The translations under genes and the position numbers were made by a program. Source: a virus. From it: a DNA stretch of 36,000 nt. How positions within the stretch are numbered: the first letter of the stretch is position 1; each line of letters starts with the position of its first letter. Below the pieces are notes generated by a model that ran no database searches, had not been told where the DNA came from, and saw only the letters and a program-made list of their open reading frames with translations. Where the stretch lies: the IMG/VR virus record IMGVR_UViG_3300018080_000080, positions 1 through 36,000 of that record. One strand, 5' to 3'. Shown in pieces: positions 9,441-15,028 of the stretch.

Positions 9441-9472
9441 CAAATATACGGCAACATATCCGATATACCAAA
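9441..9472 (-). promoter_or_regulatory. Bacteroidota-type promoter, cassette 1 leftward
   Basis: On the minus strand TTTG (9472-9469), 20 bases, then TATATTTG (9448-9441). This is the Bacteroidota -33/-7 pattern. It drives the small gene at 9409 and the HTH gene. The same promoter, with the same spacing, occurs at 12850-12819. Confidence 0.85.
9456..9466. promoter_or_regulatory. Palindromic operator candidate, cassette 1
   Basis: ATATC-C-GATAT is a perfect 11-base inverted repeat with a one-base centre. It lies inside the spacer between the -33 and -7 boxes of the leftward promoter, 7 bases into the spacer, exactly as in cassette 2. A bound protein would block RNA polymerase there. The paralogous HTH proteins are the obvious candidates to bind it; this is inference. 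Confidence 0.7.
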
Positions 9473-9508
9473 CATTTATACAACTTTTTTTAAATTATTT
9501 TTAGTTTT

Positions 9509-9554
9509 GTAGGTTTTATAGGGGTTGTATGATGAAAGTTTTTTTGTAAATTTG
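9509..9554 (+). promoter_or_regulatory. Rightward promoter of the Amidase_2 gene
   Basis: An 18-base block (9509-9526, containing TTTTATAGGGG) is identical to 12887-12904. It is followed by a -7 box TAAATTTG (9547-9554). The ATG at 9559 starts 5 bases after the box, so the transcript should have no leader or one of a base or two. The distance from the 18-base block to the ATG is 33 bases in both cassettes. Confidence 0.75.
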
Positions 9555-9558
9555 GTGT

Positions 9559-9966
9559 ATGAGAAAAATAAAACACATAGTGTGCCATTGTACAGCTACC
9601 GATCAAGACGCAAAAGTTGACGCTATTCTTAACTATTGGCGAACAAAATTAGGATGGAAGAACCCTGGCTACCATTTTTTAATCGAAGAAAACGGAAAAA
9701 TCCACAATTTACAGCCATTAGAGAAACCCTCAAATGGTGTGCGTGGTTACAACTCTACTTCTATACATATAAGCTACATTGGAGGTAAAGATAAAGACGA
9801 CCGTACAGACGCACAGAAAAGGTCAATGCTTGCCGTTGTAATGACTTTAAGTGCTATGTATCCAAACGCAATTATTCAAGGGCATAGAGACTTTCCTAAC
9901 GTTAATAAAAGTTGCCCAAGGTTTGACGCTATTGAGGAGTTTAGTCATTATCAACCACAAGTTTAA
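9559..9966 (+). CDS. N-acetylmuramoyl-L-alanine amidase, Amidase_2 / T7 lysozyme-like (endolysin 1)
   Basis: 135 residues, the length of a single Amidase_2 catalytic domain. It cleaves the bond between MurNAc and the L-alanine of the peptidoglycan stem. Zinc ligands in the T7 lysozyme arrangement are visible: His10 (VCHCTAT), His109 (GHRDF) and Cys119 (KSCPRFD), with Tyr38 near the active site. There is no signal peptide or cell-wall-binding domain, so it would need a holin to reach the wall. Its ATG follows the -7 box by only 5 bases. The last 26 bases overlap the convergent gene ending at 9941. A second, unrelated amidase is encoded at 12937. Confidence 0.93.
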   Translation: MRKIKHIVCHCTATDQDAKVDAILNYWRTKLGWKNPGYHFLIEENGKIHNLQPLEKPSNGVRGYNSTSIHISYIGGKDKDDRTDAQKRSMLAVVMTLSAMYPNAIIQGHRDFPNVNKSCPRFDAIEEFSHYQPQV

Positions 9967-10165
9967 ACGTACAGAATTCAATAGGTTTCCTGCACGTATA
10001 AACACCTTGTGGAGTTATATTATTTTCCTTTGCATATTCCTTAACCGACTTCAACTGAAGTAACTCTCGAATTAATTGCAATATTTCAATCAAATCTTCA
10101 TTCGATAATTCTCCACCGTAGAAGTCTAGTTCTATGCTTTCCTTGTATTTGTTGGGTTTTTCCAT
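9941..10165 (-). CDS. Small hypothetical protein with a possible DNA-binding helix
   Basis: 74 residues, leftward, last gene of the operon that starts at 12786. It overlaps the 3' end of the amidase gene by 26 bases. The N-terminal half is acidic and helical. The segment KSVKEYAKENNITPQGVYTC has the look of a short helix-turn-helix of the kind used in small excisionase-like proteins, but the expected basic recognition residues are few. The function is unknown and the DNA-binding idea is weak. Confidence 0.65.
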   Translation of the reverse strand: MEKPNKYKESIELDFYGGELSNEDLIEILQLIRELLQLKSVKEYAKENNITPQGVYTCRKPIEFCTFKLVVDND

Positions 10166-10181
10166 TATTTAAAGTTTTAAA

Positions 10182-10203
10182 GTGTTGTTAGCCATGAGTT
10201 ACC
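10182..10203. repeat. 22-bp imperfect direct repeat, copy 1
   Basis: This 22-base block matches 12263-12284 at 19 of 22 positions (shared core ATGAGTTACC). Both copies lie just 3' of a leftward gene and overlap or abut its stop codon. The two copies bracket a block of five leftward genes. A third related site, GGTGGGTAAC at 10742-10751, is inverted relative to this one (the sequence here continues as GTTACCCACC). The role is unknown; it could be a recombination footprint. Confidence 0.55.
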
Positions 10204-10702
10204 CACCATTTAACATAAGTAGGTTCAACTTTTGCCACGCCTTATTGGTTTCGCTATGTGGATGGTTTTTACTCATCAAGCTTGTGCAAAAAAGGTCGTG
10301 TTCTTTTCGATACATTTCAAAAAGCCTTTTATTGTATTCTTTAGATTGATTTACATTGGCAATCCTATCACATATTTTTACAATAGTAGCTTTCCAGTTG
10401 CCTTGTATTTTTGGGTAAGTCTTTGCTTTTCGCTCATTTCTGTTTCTTCCTAATTCGTCAGTAACACAATAAACTATTTCGGCAACTTCCTCACCAAAGG
10501 CTTTTTTAAGGTCATTAAATGAAAGTTCGGTATCTTCCAAGGTGTCGTGCAATGCACAAGCAACAACAATGCTTTCATCAAAACCTAGTTCTTCAGCTAT
10601 CTTTACTACTTGTCTAATGTGGTAGATATAAGGGTATATATCGTAAGTTTGGTTATTATGTGCTTTTTCAGCCACCAATAAGGCTCTTTCTTTGTTATTC
10701 AT
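10199..10702 (-). CDS. HD-domain protein, probable small alarmone hydrolase ((p)ppGpp 3'-pyrophosphohydrolase-like)
   Basis: 167 residues, the length of a stand-alone hydrolase domain of the RelA/SpoT or MESH1 type. Key residues are His28, His52-Asp53 (LHDTLEDT), Glu56-Asp57, Asp112 and Asn116 (CDRIAN). The spacing fits the RSH hydrolase motifs: 24 residues between the first two His, four between HD and ED, four between Asp and Asn. Such enzymes remove pyrophosphate from (p)ppGpp and would lower the host stringent response. No synthetase domain is present. It lies in the leftward regulatory operon and is flanked by inverted GGTGGGTAAC motifs. Another HD phosphohydrolase substrate is possible. 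Confidence 0.82.
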   Translation of the reverse strand: MNNKERALLVAEKAHNNQTYDIYPYIYHIRQVVKIAEELGFDESIVVACALHDTLEDTELSFNDLKKAFGEEVAEIVYCVTDELGRNRNERKAKTYPKIQGNWKATIVKICDRIANVNQSKEYNKRLFEMYRKEHDLFCTSLMSKNHPHSETNKAWQKLNLLMLNGG

Positions 10703-10733
10703 AAGTTCTGTATTTATCTATTAATTTTTGGTT

Positions 10734-10800
10734 AAAAAAACGGTGGGTAACAACAGCTAAAAAGCATACCCTTCGGGATACGCATTTTAGCCAAACCGTT
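10734..10800 (-). terminator. Long imperfect hairpin followed by a T-run (terminator or structured spacer)
   Basis: AACGGT (10739-10744) pairs with ACCGTT (10795-10800). Inside, GCTAAAA (10756-10762) pairs with TTTTAGC (10785-10791), and a CCTTCGGG loop sits at the top. On the minus strand the structure ends in seven T residues, so it could terminate leftward transcripts before the HD gene. The asymmetric internal loop and the GGTGGGTAAC motif inside it are unusual for a plain terminator. Confidence 0.6.
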
Positions 10801-10808
10801 AGGCGCAA

Positions 10809-11147
10809 TTAACCCCCGAAGCATTCTTTAATCAATTTAATATCTCTGTCTGAAATCTCCTTTAGTTCTTTAGAAAATTTCACCCTACCTTCTTTTGTTA
10901 ATCCATATCCGTTATAAGGTGGATAAAAATCCTCTTCGCTTCCAATCATTATTGATTTGTATTTAATAAGTCCTTGCTTCTTTAATGATTTTATATGCTT
11001 ATCTACCTGATACCTGCTTGTTTCTAAAAGTGAAGCAATATTAGAAGGTGAAATTATTCCTACGCCTTGCCAATCTTCTGCCTTGTCTATTATATTGTCA
11101 GTCGTTTTGAAGTGCCATGTATGAATATCTTTATCTGTTTTTTTCAT
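10809..11147 (-). CDS. Winged-helix DNA-binding protein
   Basis: 112 residues. The region from about residue 30 to 65 (IISPSNIASLLETSRYQVDKHIKSLKKQGLI, in parts) reads as a winged helix: a short helix, a recognition helix beginning SRYQVDKHI, then a strand-turn wing with YKS. The C-terminus has GYGLTKEGRVKFSKEL, typical of MarR- or PadR-like small regulators. It overlaps the upstream gene by four bases and belongs to the leftward operon from the cassette 2 promoter. It probably regulates phage or host genes; the target is unknown. Confidence 0.72.
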   Translation of the reverse strand: MKKTDKDIHTWHFKTTDNIIDKAEDWQGVGIISPSNIASLLETSRYQVDKHIKSLKKQGLIKYKSIMIGSEEDFYPPYNGYGLTKEGRVKFSKELKEISDRDIKLIKECFGG

Positions 11148-11530
11148 ACCGTCAAAATATTAAATTCATTCTTATTGCATTTCTTTGCCTCAATCCGATT
11201 AACAGCATAGTAATTAATTAACCTTAACCGTTCGATGAGCTTGTAATTTGCAAACCCATCTATTTCGGATTGTAGCTTTTTCTTAGCGTTAATTAACGTG
11301 GTCCTATCTCTATTAAACTTTTCTGCAAATTGCATATCACTAATACCGTTAATGTAATGCGATAACCACACAACCCACTTCCAATTTACTATCTCATTTG
11401 AGCCTCTTCGTAAGTGTAGAGCATTAATAGCGTTTTTAGGAACATTTAAGTTAATGGACTTTTCAAGTCTTTCAGAAGAAACACGTTCCCAACCGATAGC
11501 GTCCTTGTAGTGTTGTCGTTCGTTTTTCAT
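11144..11530 (-). CDS. Protein with DnaA domain IV-like helix-turn-helix
   Basis: 128 residues. The segment ISDMQFAEKFNRDRTTLINAKKKL matches in pattern the DNA-binding domain IV of DnaA (a helix, then a basic F-x-R-D-x-T-T motif, then a helix). DnaA uses this to bind origin boxes. No ATPase domain is present. Phage proteins of this kind may bind DnaA-box-like sites in phage or host DNA; this is inference. It overlaps both neighbours by four bases, so it is co-translated with them. Confidence 0.65.
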   Translation of the reverse strand: MKNERQHYKDAIGWERVSSERLEKSINLNVPKNAINALHLRRGSNEIVNWKWVVWLSHYINGISDMQFAEKFNRDRTTLINAKKKLQSEIDGFANYKLIERLRLINYYAVNRIEAKKCNKNEFNILTV

Positions 11531-11868
11531 TTTCCTTGAAGTTTTCCATTCAACTTATCAGCTATTTCTGAGAACGTGCCTCTTCTAACTAGCATCTCAT
11601 TGCTTGGGTTATTCATGTTATTTATTAGCTCAATCTCTTTAAGGCAATATTCGTAAACGCCTTGAATCTCTACTGCGAAATCCTTCAGCAATTCAGCTGG
11701 CGACTTCTTAACATGATAGCTATTTTCCTTAATCGGTGTTAGAGATGCATAAGGCACTGTTCTGATTTCGCCATCAATAGAGATCTTTGCCGTTCTTGAA
11801 TGTGGGTTAATTTTCGTTACCGTTACTACTTGACCCTTGAAGGTCGCTTTGTCATTTGCTTGTATCAT
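11527..11868 (-). CDS. Hypothetical protein with SH3/KOW-like N-terminus
   Basis: 113 residues. The first 50 residues form a run of short strands with a turn pattern (KATFKGQVVTVTKINPHSRT) that looks like a small SH3-like barrel. The rest is helical and charged. No catalytic motif is visible. It overlaps the genes before and after by four bases. The function is unknown; it moves with the regulatory operon. Confidence 0.65.
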   Translation of the reverse strand: MIQANDKATFKGQVVTVTKINPHSRTAKISIDGEIRTVPYASLTPIKENSYHVKKSPAELLKDFAVEIQGVYEYCLKEIELINNMNNPSNEMLVRRGTFSEIADKLNGKLQGK

Positions 11869-12233
11869 AATTTTTTTGTTAAAGTTAATTCCTCTCTTGT
11901 TAGTGCAAACATTAGGTTTTGAAGGTGGTGGACGTGTTTGATTAATATATTCTTGTGTGATAAATAAACATTACCACTATTGGAAATATCAAATTTAATT
12001 TTACTTTTTGAATACTGAGCTAATACACCTCTCTTTGTGCAATTAACTTCTTGAAACCCTAACTCAATCAACTTTTCCTCTGTTAGTGGTATTGGTCTAA
12101 ATCCGTGAGCTTTTGGATATTGAATTATTTTAGCTAAGTCACCCACTGAAATTTTATTTTCAACCCACTCACTTATCTGTGGTTCAAGGTAATATTCAAC
12201 CCAATTCCCTATCCTTAATTCATTTGCTTTCAT
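11865..12233 (-). CDS. Conserved Bacteroidota phage hypothetical protein (MKANELRIGNWV family)
   Basis: 122 residues. The opening MKANELRIGNWVEY, the middle PIPLTEEKLIELGF and the end HHLQNLMFALTREELT are hallmarks of a small protein family that I know as very common in phages and prophages of Bacteroidota, with no established function. It has no signal peptide or membrane segment. Its 5' leader carries a 22-base repeat shared with 10182-10203. It is the third gene of the cassette 2 leftward operon. Confidence 0.8.
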   Translation of the reverse strand: MKANELRIGNWVEYYLEPQISEWVENKISVGDLAKIIQYPKAHGFRPIPLTEEKLIELGFQEVNCTKRGVLAQYSKSKIKFDISNSGNVYLSHKNILIKHVHHLQNLMFALTREELTLTKKL

Positions 12234-12262
12234 AATTGTTTTGTTTTTATTTACGTTTATAG

Positions 12263-12284
12263 GTGTGGTTGGCTATGAGTTACC
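12263..12284. repeat. 22-bp imperfect direct repeat, copy 2
   Basis: Same orientation as the copy at 10182-10203, with 19 of 22 bases identical. It lies between the HTH gene stop (12287) and the next leftward gene start (12233). Confidence 0.55.
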
Positions 12285-12286
12285 AA

Positions 12287-12586
12287 CTATAAATTGCTTA
12301 AATATTCGTCTGTAAACTTATCTAAGGTAGTTCCTTCTAAGTATAAATTTCTACCTTCCAACTCTTCGCCATAAGCAATTAACTGTTCCCTTTTGTTGCT
12401 AACATCTGGTTTAGAGCAGTTCTTTATCTCCATACCCAACTCATCCAGAACCTTCTCAAGGCGTACATCTCCTTTACTAAAATAGTCGTAAATCGTTGAT
12501 CGTGGTATTCCTGTACGCTCTGAAATCTCCGTGTAAGTTAAGCCCAACTCTTTCCGTCGGGCTTGTAAGGTGTTTTGTGTTTTCAT
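12287..12586 (-). CDS. HTH transcriptional regulator, cassette 2
   Basis: 99 residues. The first 44 residues are 40/44 identical to the regulator at 8998-9174, including the recognition helix IPRSTIYDYF. The 41-residue or so C-terminal extension, absent from the other copy, is acidic and could mediate dimerisation or binding to another protein. It overlaps the upstream small gene by four bases. With the same operator palindrome in both promoters, the two regulators probably bind the same site, alone or as heterodimers; this is inference. Confidence 0.85.
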   Translation of the reverse strand: MKTQNTLQARRKELGLTYTEISERTGIPRSTIYDYFSKGDVRLEKVLDELGMEIKNCSKPDVSNKREQLIAYGEELEGRNLYLEGTTLDKFTDEYLSNL

Positions 12587-12786
12587 ACTATATAATATTC
12601 ATCTGTTTTTAAAAATTGATTCCAATCATTAGCCGTCCAATGTTCAGCACTTTCAAACTCTTCTTTACTCATTTGAATAGTTCTGTATTTTGTTTTTGAA
12701 CCGTCCGTATGTGTTTTACGAATAGTGAATGTTCGCTTTGATTGGTTTGCTTTAACCTCGATTGTTTCTCCTGTAATTGTTTTCAT
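12583..12786 (-). CDS. Small hypothetical protein, first gene of cassette 2 leftward operon
   Basis: 67 residues from the ATG at 12786. A longer reading frame to 12849 exists, but it would start within the promoter. The start at 12786 is preceded by the same leader (AAAAGGAATT before ATG) as the gene starting at 9409. The protein is basic and beta-rich in its first half (MKTITGETIEVKANQSKRT) and ends in EYYIV. It appears unrelated to its positional counterpart in cassette 1. The function is unknown. Confidence 0.75.
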   Translation of the reverse strand: MKTITGETIEVKANQSKRTFTIRKTHTDGSKTKYRTIQMSKEEFESAEHWTANDWNQFLKTDEYYIV

Positions 12787-12818
12787 AATTCCTTTTTTTT
12801 TAATTGTTATCGTTGACA

Positions 12819-12850
12819 CAAATATACATACACATATCCGATATTCCAAA
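12819..12850 (-). promoter_or_regulatory. Bacteroidota-type promoter, cassette 2 leftward
   Basis: On the minus strand TTTG (12850-12847), 20 bases, then TATATTTG (12826-12819). It should drive the whole leftward operon from 12786 down to 9941. The spacing and 5' leader match the cassette 1 promoter. Confidence 0.85.
12834..12844. promoter_or_regulatory. Palindromic operator candidate, cassette 2
   Basis: Second copy of ATATC-C-GATAT, in the same position within the -33/-7 spacer as the copy at 9456-9466. The flanking bases differ, but the palindrome is fully conserved. Confidence 0.7.
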
Positions 12851-12886
12851 TATTTTAACAGTTATTTTTAAATTAAATTTTGCTTA

Positions 12887-12932
12887 GTAGGTTTTATAGG
12901 GGTTACACGACTAATATTTTTTTGTATTTTTG
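12887..12932 (+). promoter_or_regulatory. Rightward promoter of the Amidase_3 gene
   Basis: Contains the 18-base block shared with 9509-9526, then a -7 box TATTTTTG (12925-12932), 5 bases before the ATG at 12937. The predicted transcript is leaderless or nearly so, as in cassette 1. Confidence 0.75.
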
Positions 12933-12936
12933 AAAC

Positions 12937-13554
12937 ATGAACATAATATTAGACGCTGGCCACGGTGGTATTGACCCAAAAACACAACTTTACGTAACTA
13001 AAGGTAAACGATCCCTTAGACCTATTGACGGTAAATGGTACTATGAAGGAGTAGAAAACCGATTAATCGTTAAAGAATGGGCTACTATACTTGAGAATCT
13101 AGGGCATAAAGTATTTTACACGGTTGACCCAAACGACTACAGAGATGTTAGCTTAACAGAACGTGTACGAATAGCGAATGAAATTAACAAAGAACACAAT
13201 GCGTTTTTAATTTCTGTTCATTCGAACGGTTTCCATAAAGAAACGGCAAACGGTCATGAGGTTTTTACTTGTCCTGACTATAATGATTCGGATAGATTTG
13301 CTAAATTATGGGGGGATAGGTACCGTGTAAAGTTTCCTGACCATGCCTACAGATATGGAAAAAAACGAGCAAATGATAAGGAGGAGCTATTTACTATCAT
13401 TGCAGGTAATAGGCACGTAAAACCTAACTACAATAGCATATTAATAGAGCTTGCGTTTCACACAAACCCAGATGATGTGCGTTTACTTAGATCGTGGGAC
13501 TATCGCATGAAAACAGGAATTTTACTCGCTCAAACAGCTAATCATTTTCAATAA
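12937..13554 (+). CDS. N-acetylmuramoyl-L-alanine amidase, Amidase_3 (endolysin 2)
   Basis: 205 residues, one Amidase_3 domain. It cleaves the same amide bond as the Amidase_2 enzyme at 9559 but uses a different fold. Zinc ligands and catalytic Glu are in the expected order: His9 (DAGHGG), Glu40 (GVENRLI), His95 (SVHSNG) and Glu171 (LIELAF). There is no signal peptide and no binding domain. It starts the rightward lysis operon amidase - phosphoesterase - spanin. Two amidases of different folds in one small phage are unusual. One may act in virion entry or at a different time from the other. Confidence 0.93.
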   Translation: MNIILDAGHGGIDPKTQLYVTKGKRSLRPIDGKWYYEGVENRLIVKEWATILENLGHKVFYTVDPNDYRDVSLTERVRIANEINKEHNAFLISVHSNGFHKETANGHEVFTCPDYNDSDRFAKLWGDRYRVKFPDHAYRYGKKRANDKEELFTIIAGNRHVKPNYNSILIELAFHTNPDDVRLLRSWDYRMKTGILLAQTANHFQ

Positions 13555-13562
13555 CAGATATA

Positions 13563-14441
13563 ATGGAAGTAATAGCACACAGTAACAACGTACACGAAAT
13601 CAAGTTTAACTCATCAAATCAAAAGATAGCATTACTTTCAGATTTGCACTGGGATAATCCAAAATGTAAGCTAGATATACTTAAAAAGCATTTAGATTAC
13701 TGCAAAGAGAATAACATACCTGTACATATTAACGGAGATATGTTCTGCCTTATGCAAGGGCGAGGAGATAGACGAGGTAACAAGTCAGATATTAGACCAG
13801 AGCATAACAACGCGCGTTATTTAGATAGTATAGTTGAGACAGCAGTAGAGTGGTTTAAGCCTTATAAAGACATTTTAACTGTGATAGGTTACGGAAATCA
13901 TGAGACAGCAATAATTAAACACCAAGAAACTGACGTACTAAGAAACTTTGTATATCGTTTTAATAAAGAAACAGGAGCTAACATATATACAGGTGGTTAT
14001 GGTGGTTTTATGGTTTATAAATTAAAGAAAGGAAATCATGGATCAACTTTTATACATAAGTATTTTCACGGATCAGGCGGTGGTGGTATAGTTACAAAAG
14101 GAGCTATTAACATTACAAGAGCATTAGAAATATATGAGGGTTACGATTTATTTAGCCTTGGACATATCCACGAAAATTGGAGCAGAAACGATGTAAGAGA
14201 AGAACTGTTTATTAGCCCTAAATCAGGGGCGCAAATAAGACATAAAAATATTCACTCAGCGATTACTGGAAGTTATAAAGAGGAGTATGGTGACGGCTCA
14301 AAAGGTTGGCACATTGAAAGAGGCGCGCCTCCTAAATTTGTAGGAGGTCGAATTGCAGAATTTTCATTTAAGCAGTTGCGACAAAATGGAGAGAGAAAGA
14401 CACATAAAATGGTAGACAGTTCTAAATTCCCTTTACTATGA
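13563..14441 (+). CDS. Calcineurin-like metallophosphoesterase
   Basis: 292 residues with a full set of motifs: Asp27-x-His29 (LSDLHWD), Asp59 (NGD), Asn112-His113 (GNHE), His169 (YFHG) and His201-x-His203 (GHIH). These bind two metal ions and hydrolyse phosphate esters; the substrate could be DNA ends, cyclic nucleotides or other phosphomonoesters or diesters. No membrane segment is seen. It begins 8 bases after the amidase and overlaps the spanin gene by four bases, so it is expressed with the lysis genes, an odd place for a nuclease-like enzyme. Confidence 0.88.
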   Translation: MEVIAHSNNVHEIKFNSSNQKIALLSDLHWDNPKCKLDILKKHLDYCKENNIPVHINGDMFCLMQGRGDRRGNKSDIRPEHNNARYLDSIVETAVEWFKPYKDILTVIGYGNHETAIIKHQETDVLRNFVYRFNKETGANIYTGGYGGFMVYKLKKGNHGSTFIHKYFHGSGGGGIVTKGAINITRALEIYEGYDLFSLGHIHENWSRNDVREELFISPKSGAQIRHKNIHSAITGSYKEEYGDGSKGWHIERGAPPKFVGGRIAEFSFKQLRQNGERKTHKMVDSSKFPLL

Positions 14442-14848
14442 AAAACATAATTATACTACTCGTAATCTTATCCGCTTGCTCCCCTGACTATCACATCCGT
14501 AGGGCAAAGTTCAAGCAACCTGACATATTGCAACAATGGAATGACACGATCAAATTAACAGATGTACGACTTGACACTATATTTTACAACGATACTTTTC
14601 AGGTAGTCCAGACCGTAACAAAAAAAGATACGATAATTGAAACACGCTATTTAAAGCCTCAAACACGTTACGAAACTAGATGGAAGTATAAAACTATTAG
14701 AGACACCGTTAGAATCAAAGAACGGTACGCCTACAAGGAAACTAAGCAAGAAGAGCGTACAGAGCGCAAACAGTCTCGCAGTTGGTGGTGGCTTTGGTTA
14801 ATTATTGGATTTATTGGTGGCGGATGGTTGGTTAATCGGTTATTTTAA
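14438..14848 (+). CDS. Unimolecular spanin candidate (lipoprotein with C-terminal membrane helix)
   Basis: 136 residues. The N-terminus is a lipoprotein signal with lipobox LSAC (Cys14). The middle is periplasmic, Thr/Arg/Lys-rich and beta-like. The C-terminus is a Trp-rich membrane helix (about residues 115-135, WWWLWLIIGFIGGGWLV). A protein anchored to the outer membrane by lipid and to the inner membrane by a C-terminal helix is the layout of T1 gp11-type u-spanins, which fuse the two membranes at lysis. It ends the lysis operon, which fits. A promoter for the next transcript starts inside its 3' end. Confidence 0.8.
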   Translation: MKNIIILLVILSACSPDYHIRRAKFKQPDILQQWNDTIKLTDVRLDTIFYNDTFQVVQTVTKKDTIIETRYLKPQTRYETRWKYKTIRDTVRIKERYAYKETKQEERTERKQSRSWWWLWLIIGFIGGGWLVNRLF

Positions 14849-14857
14849 TTATATTTG
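14828..14857 (+). promoter_or_regulatory. Promoter of small RNA / leader 14861
   Basis: TTG (14828-14830), 19 bases, then TATATTTG (14850-14857). Transcription should start near 14861, after the spanin gene, and run into two terminator-like hairpins. Confidence 0.75.
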
Positions 14858-14860
14858 TCT

Positions 14861-14944
14861 CATCATAATAACCAGCACCCGCTGGACTGTTTTTTTTAAT
14901 TATATGTTATCGGAAAAGGAGGCTTTAATTAGCCTCTTTTTTTT
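14861..14944 (+). ncRNA. Short non-coding transcript with two tandem terminator-like hairpins
   Basis: The RNA would start near 14861. Hairpin 1 is CCAGC (14872-14876) with GCTGG (14881-14885), followed by ACTG and a T-run to 14897. Hairpin 2 is GAGGCT (14919-14924) with AGCCTC (14931-14936), followed by eight T residues, a strong intrinsic terminator. There is no open reading frame. It could be a small RNA or simply the leader and attenuator between the lysis genes and the helicase gene; the sequence alone does not decide. Confidence 0.55.
14919..14944 (+). terminator. Intrinsic terminator after the lysis operon
   Basis: Perfect six-base stem GAGGCT/AGCCTC with loop TTAATT, followed by eight T residues. 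It isolates the lysis operon and the small RNA from the next promoter at 14970. Confidence 0.88.
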
Positions 14945-14969
14945 GTTATAAAATAAATATAAAAAATAC

Positions 14970-15000
14970 TTGCGTAAACGAAAGTAAATATATATTTTTG
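14970..15000 (+). promoter_or_regulatory. Promoter of the helicase-methyltransferase gene
   Basis: TTG (14970-14972), 20 bases, then TATTTTTG (14993-15000), 29 bases before the ATG at 15029. The leader is AT-rich. Confidence 0.75.
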
Positions 15001-15028
15001 CCAAAACGATAATTTAAAAAATATTATT

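Noticed and set aside
9851-10453. Rightward frames opposite the leftward genes at 9941-10702
   Set aside because: They overlap the amidase and HD genes in other frames. The leftward genes have motifs and operon spacing, whereas these do not.
10739-10810. Integron attC site
   Set aside because: The hairpin and a GTTAGGC near its right end recall attC, but the opposite core site does not fit the consensus and no integron integrase is present; kept only as a structured spacer or terminator.
12787-12849. N-terminal extension of the small gene ending at 12583
   Set aside because: The extension would begin in the -33 box of its own promoter; the homologous leader in cassette 1 places the start at the ATG at 12786.
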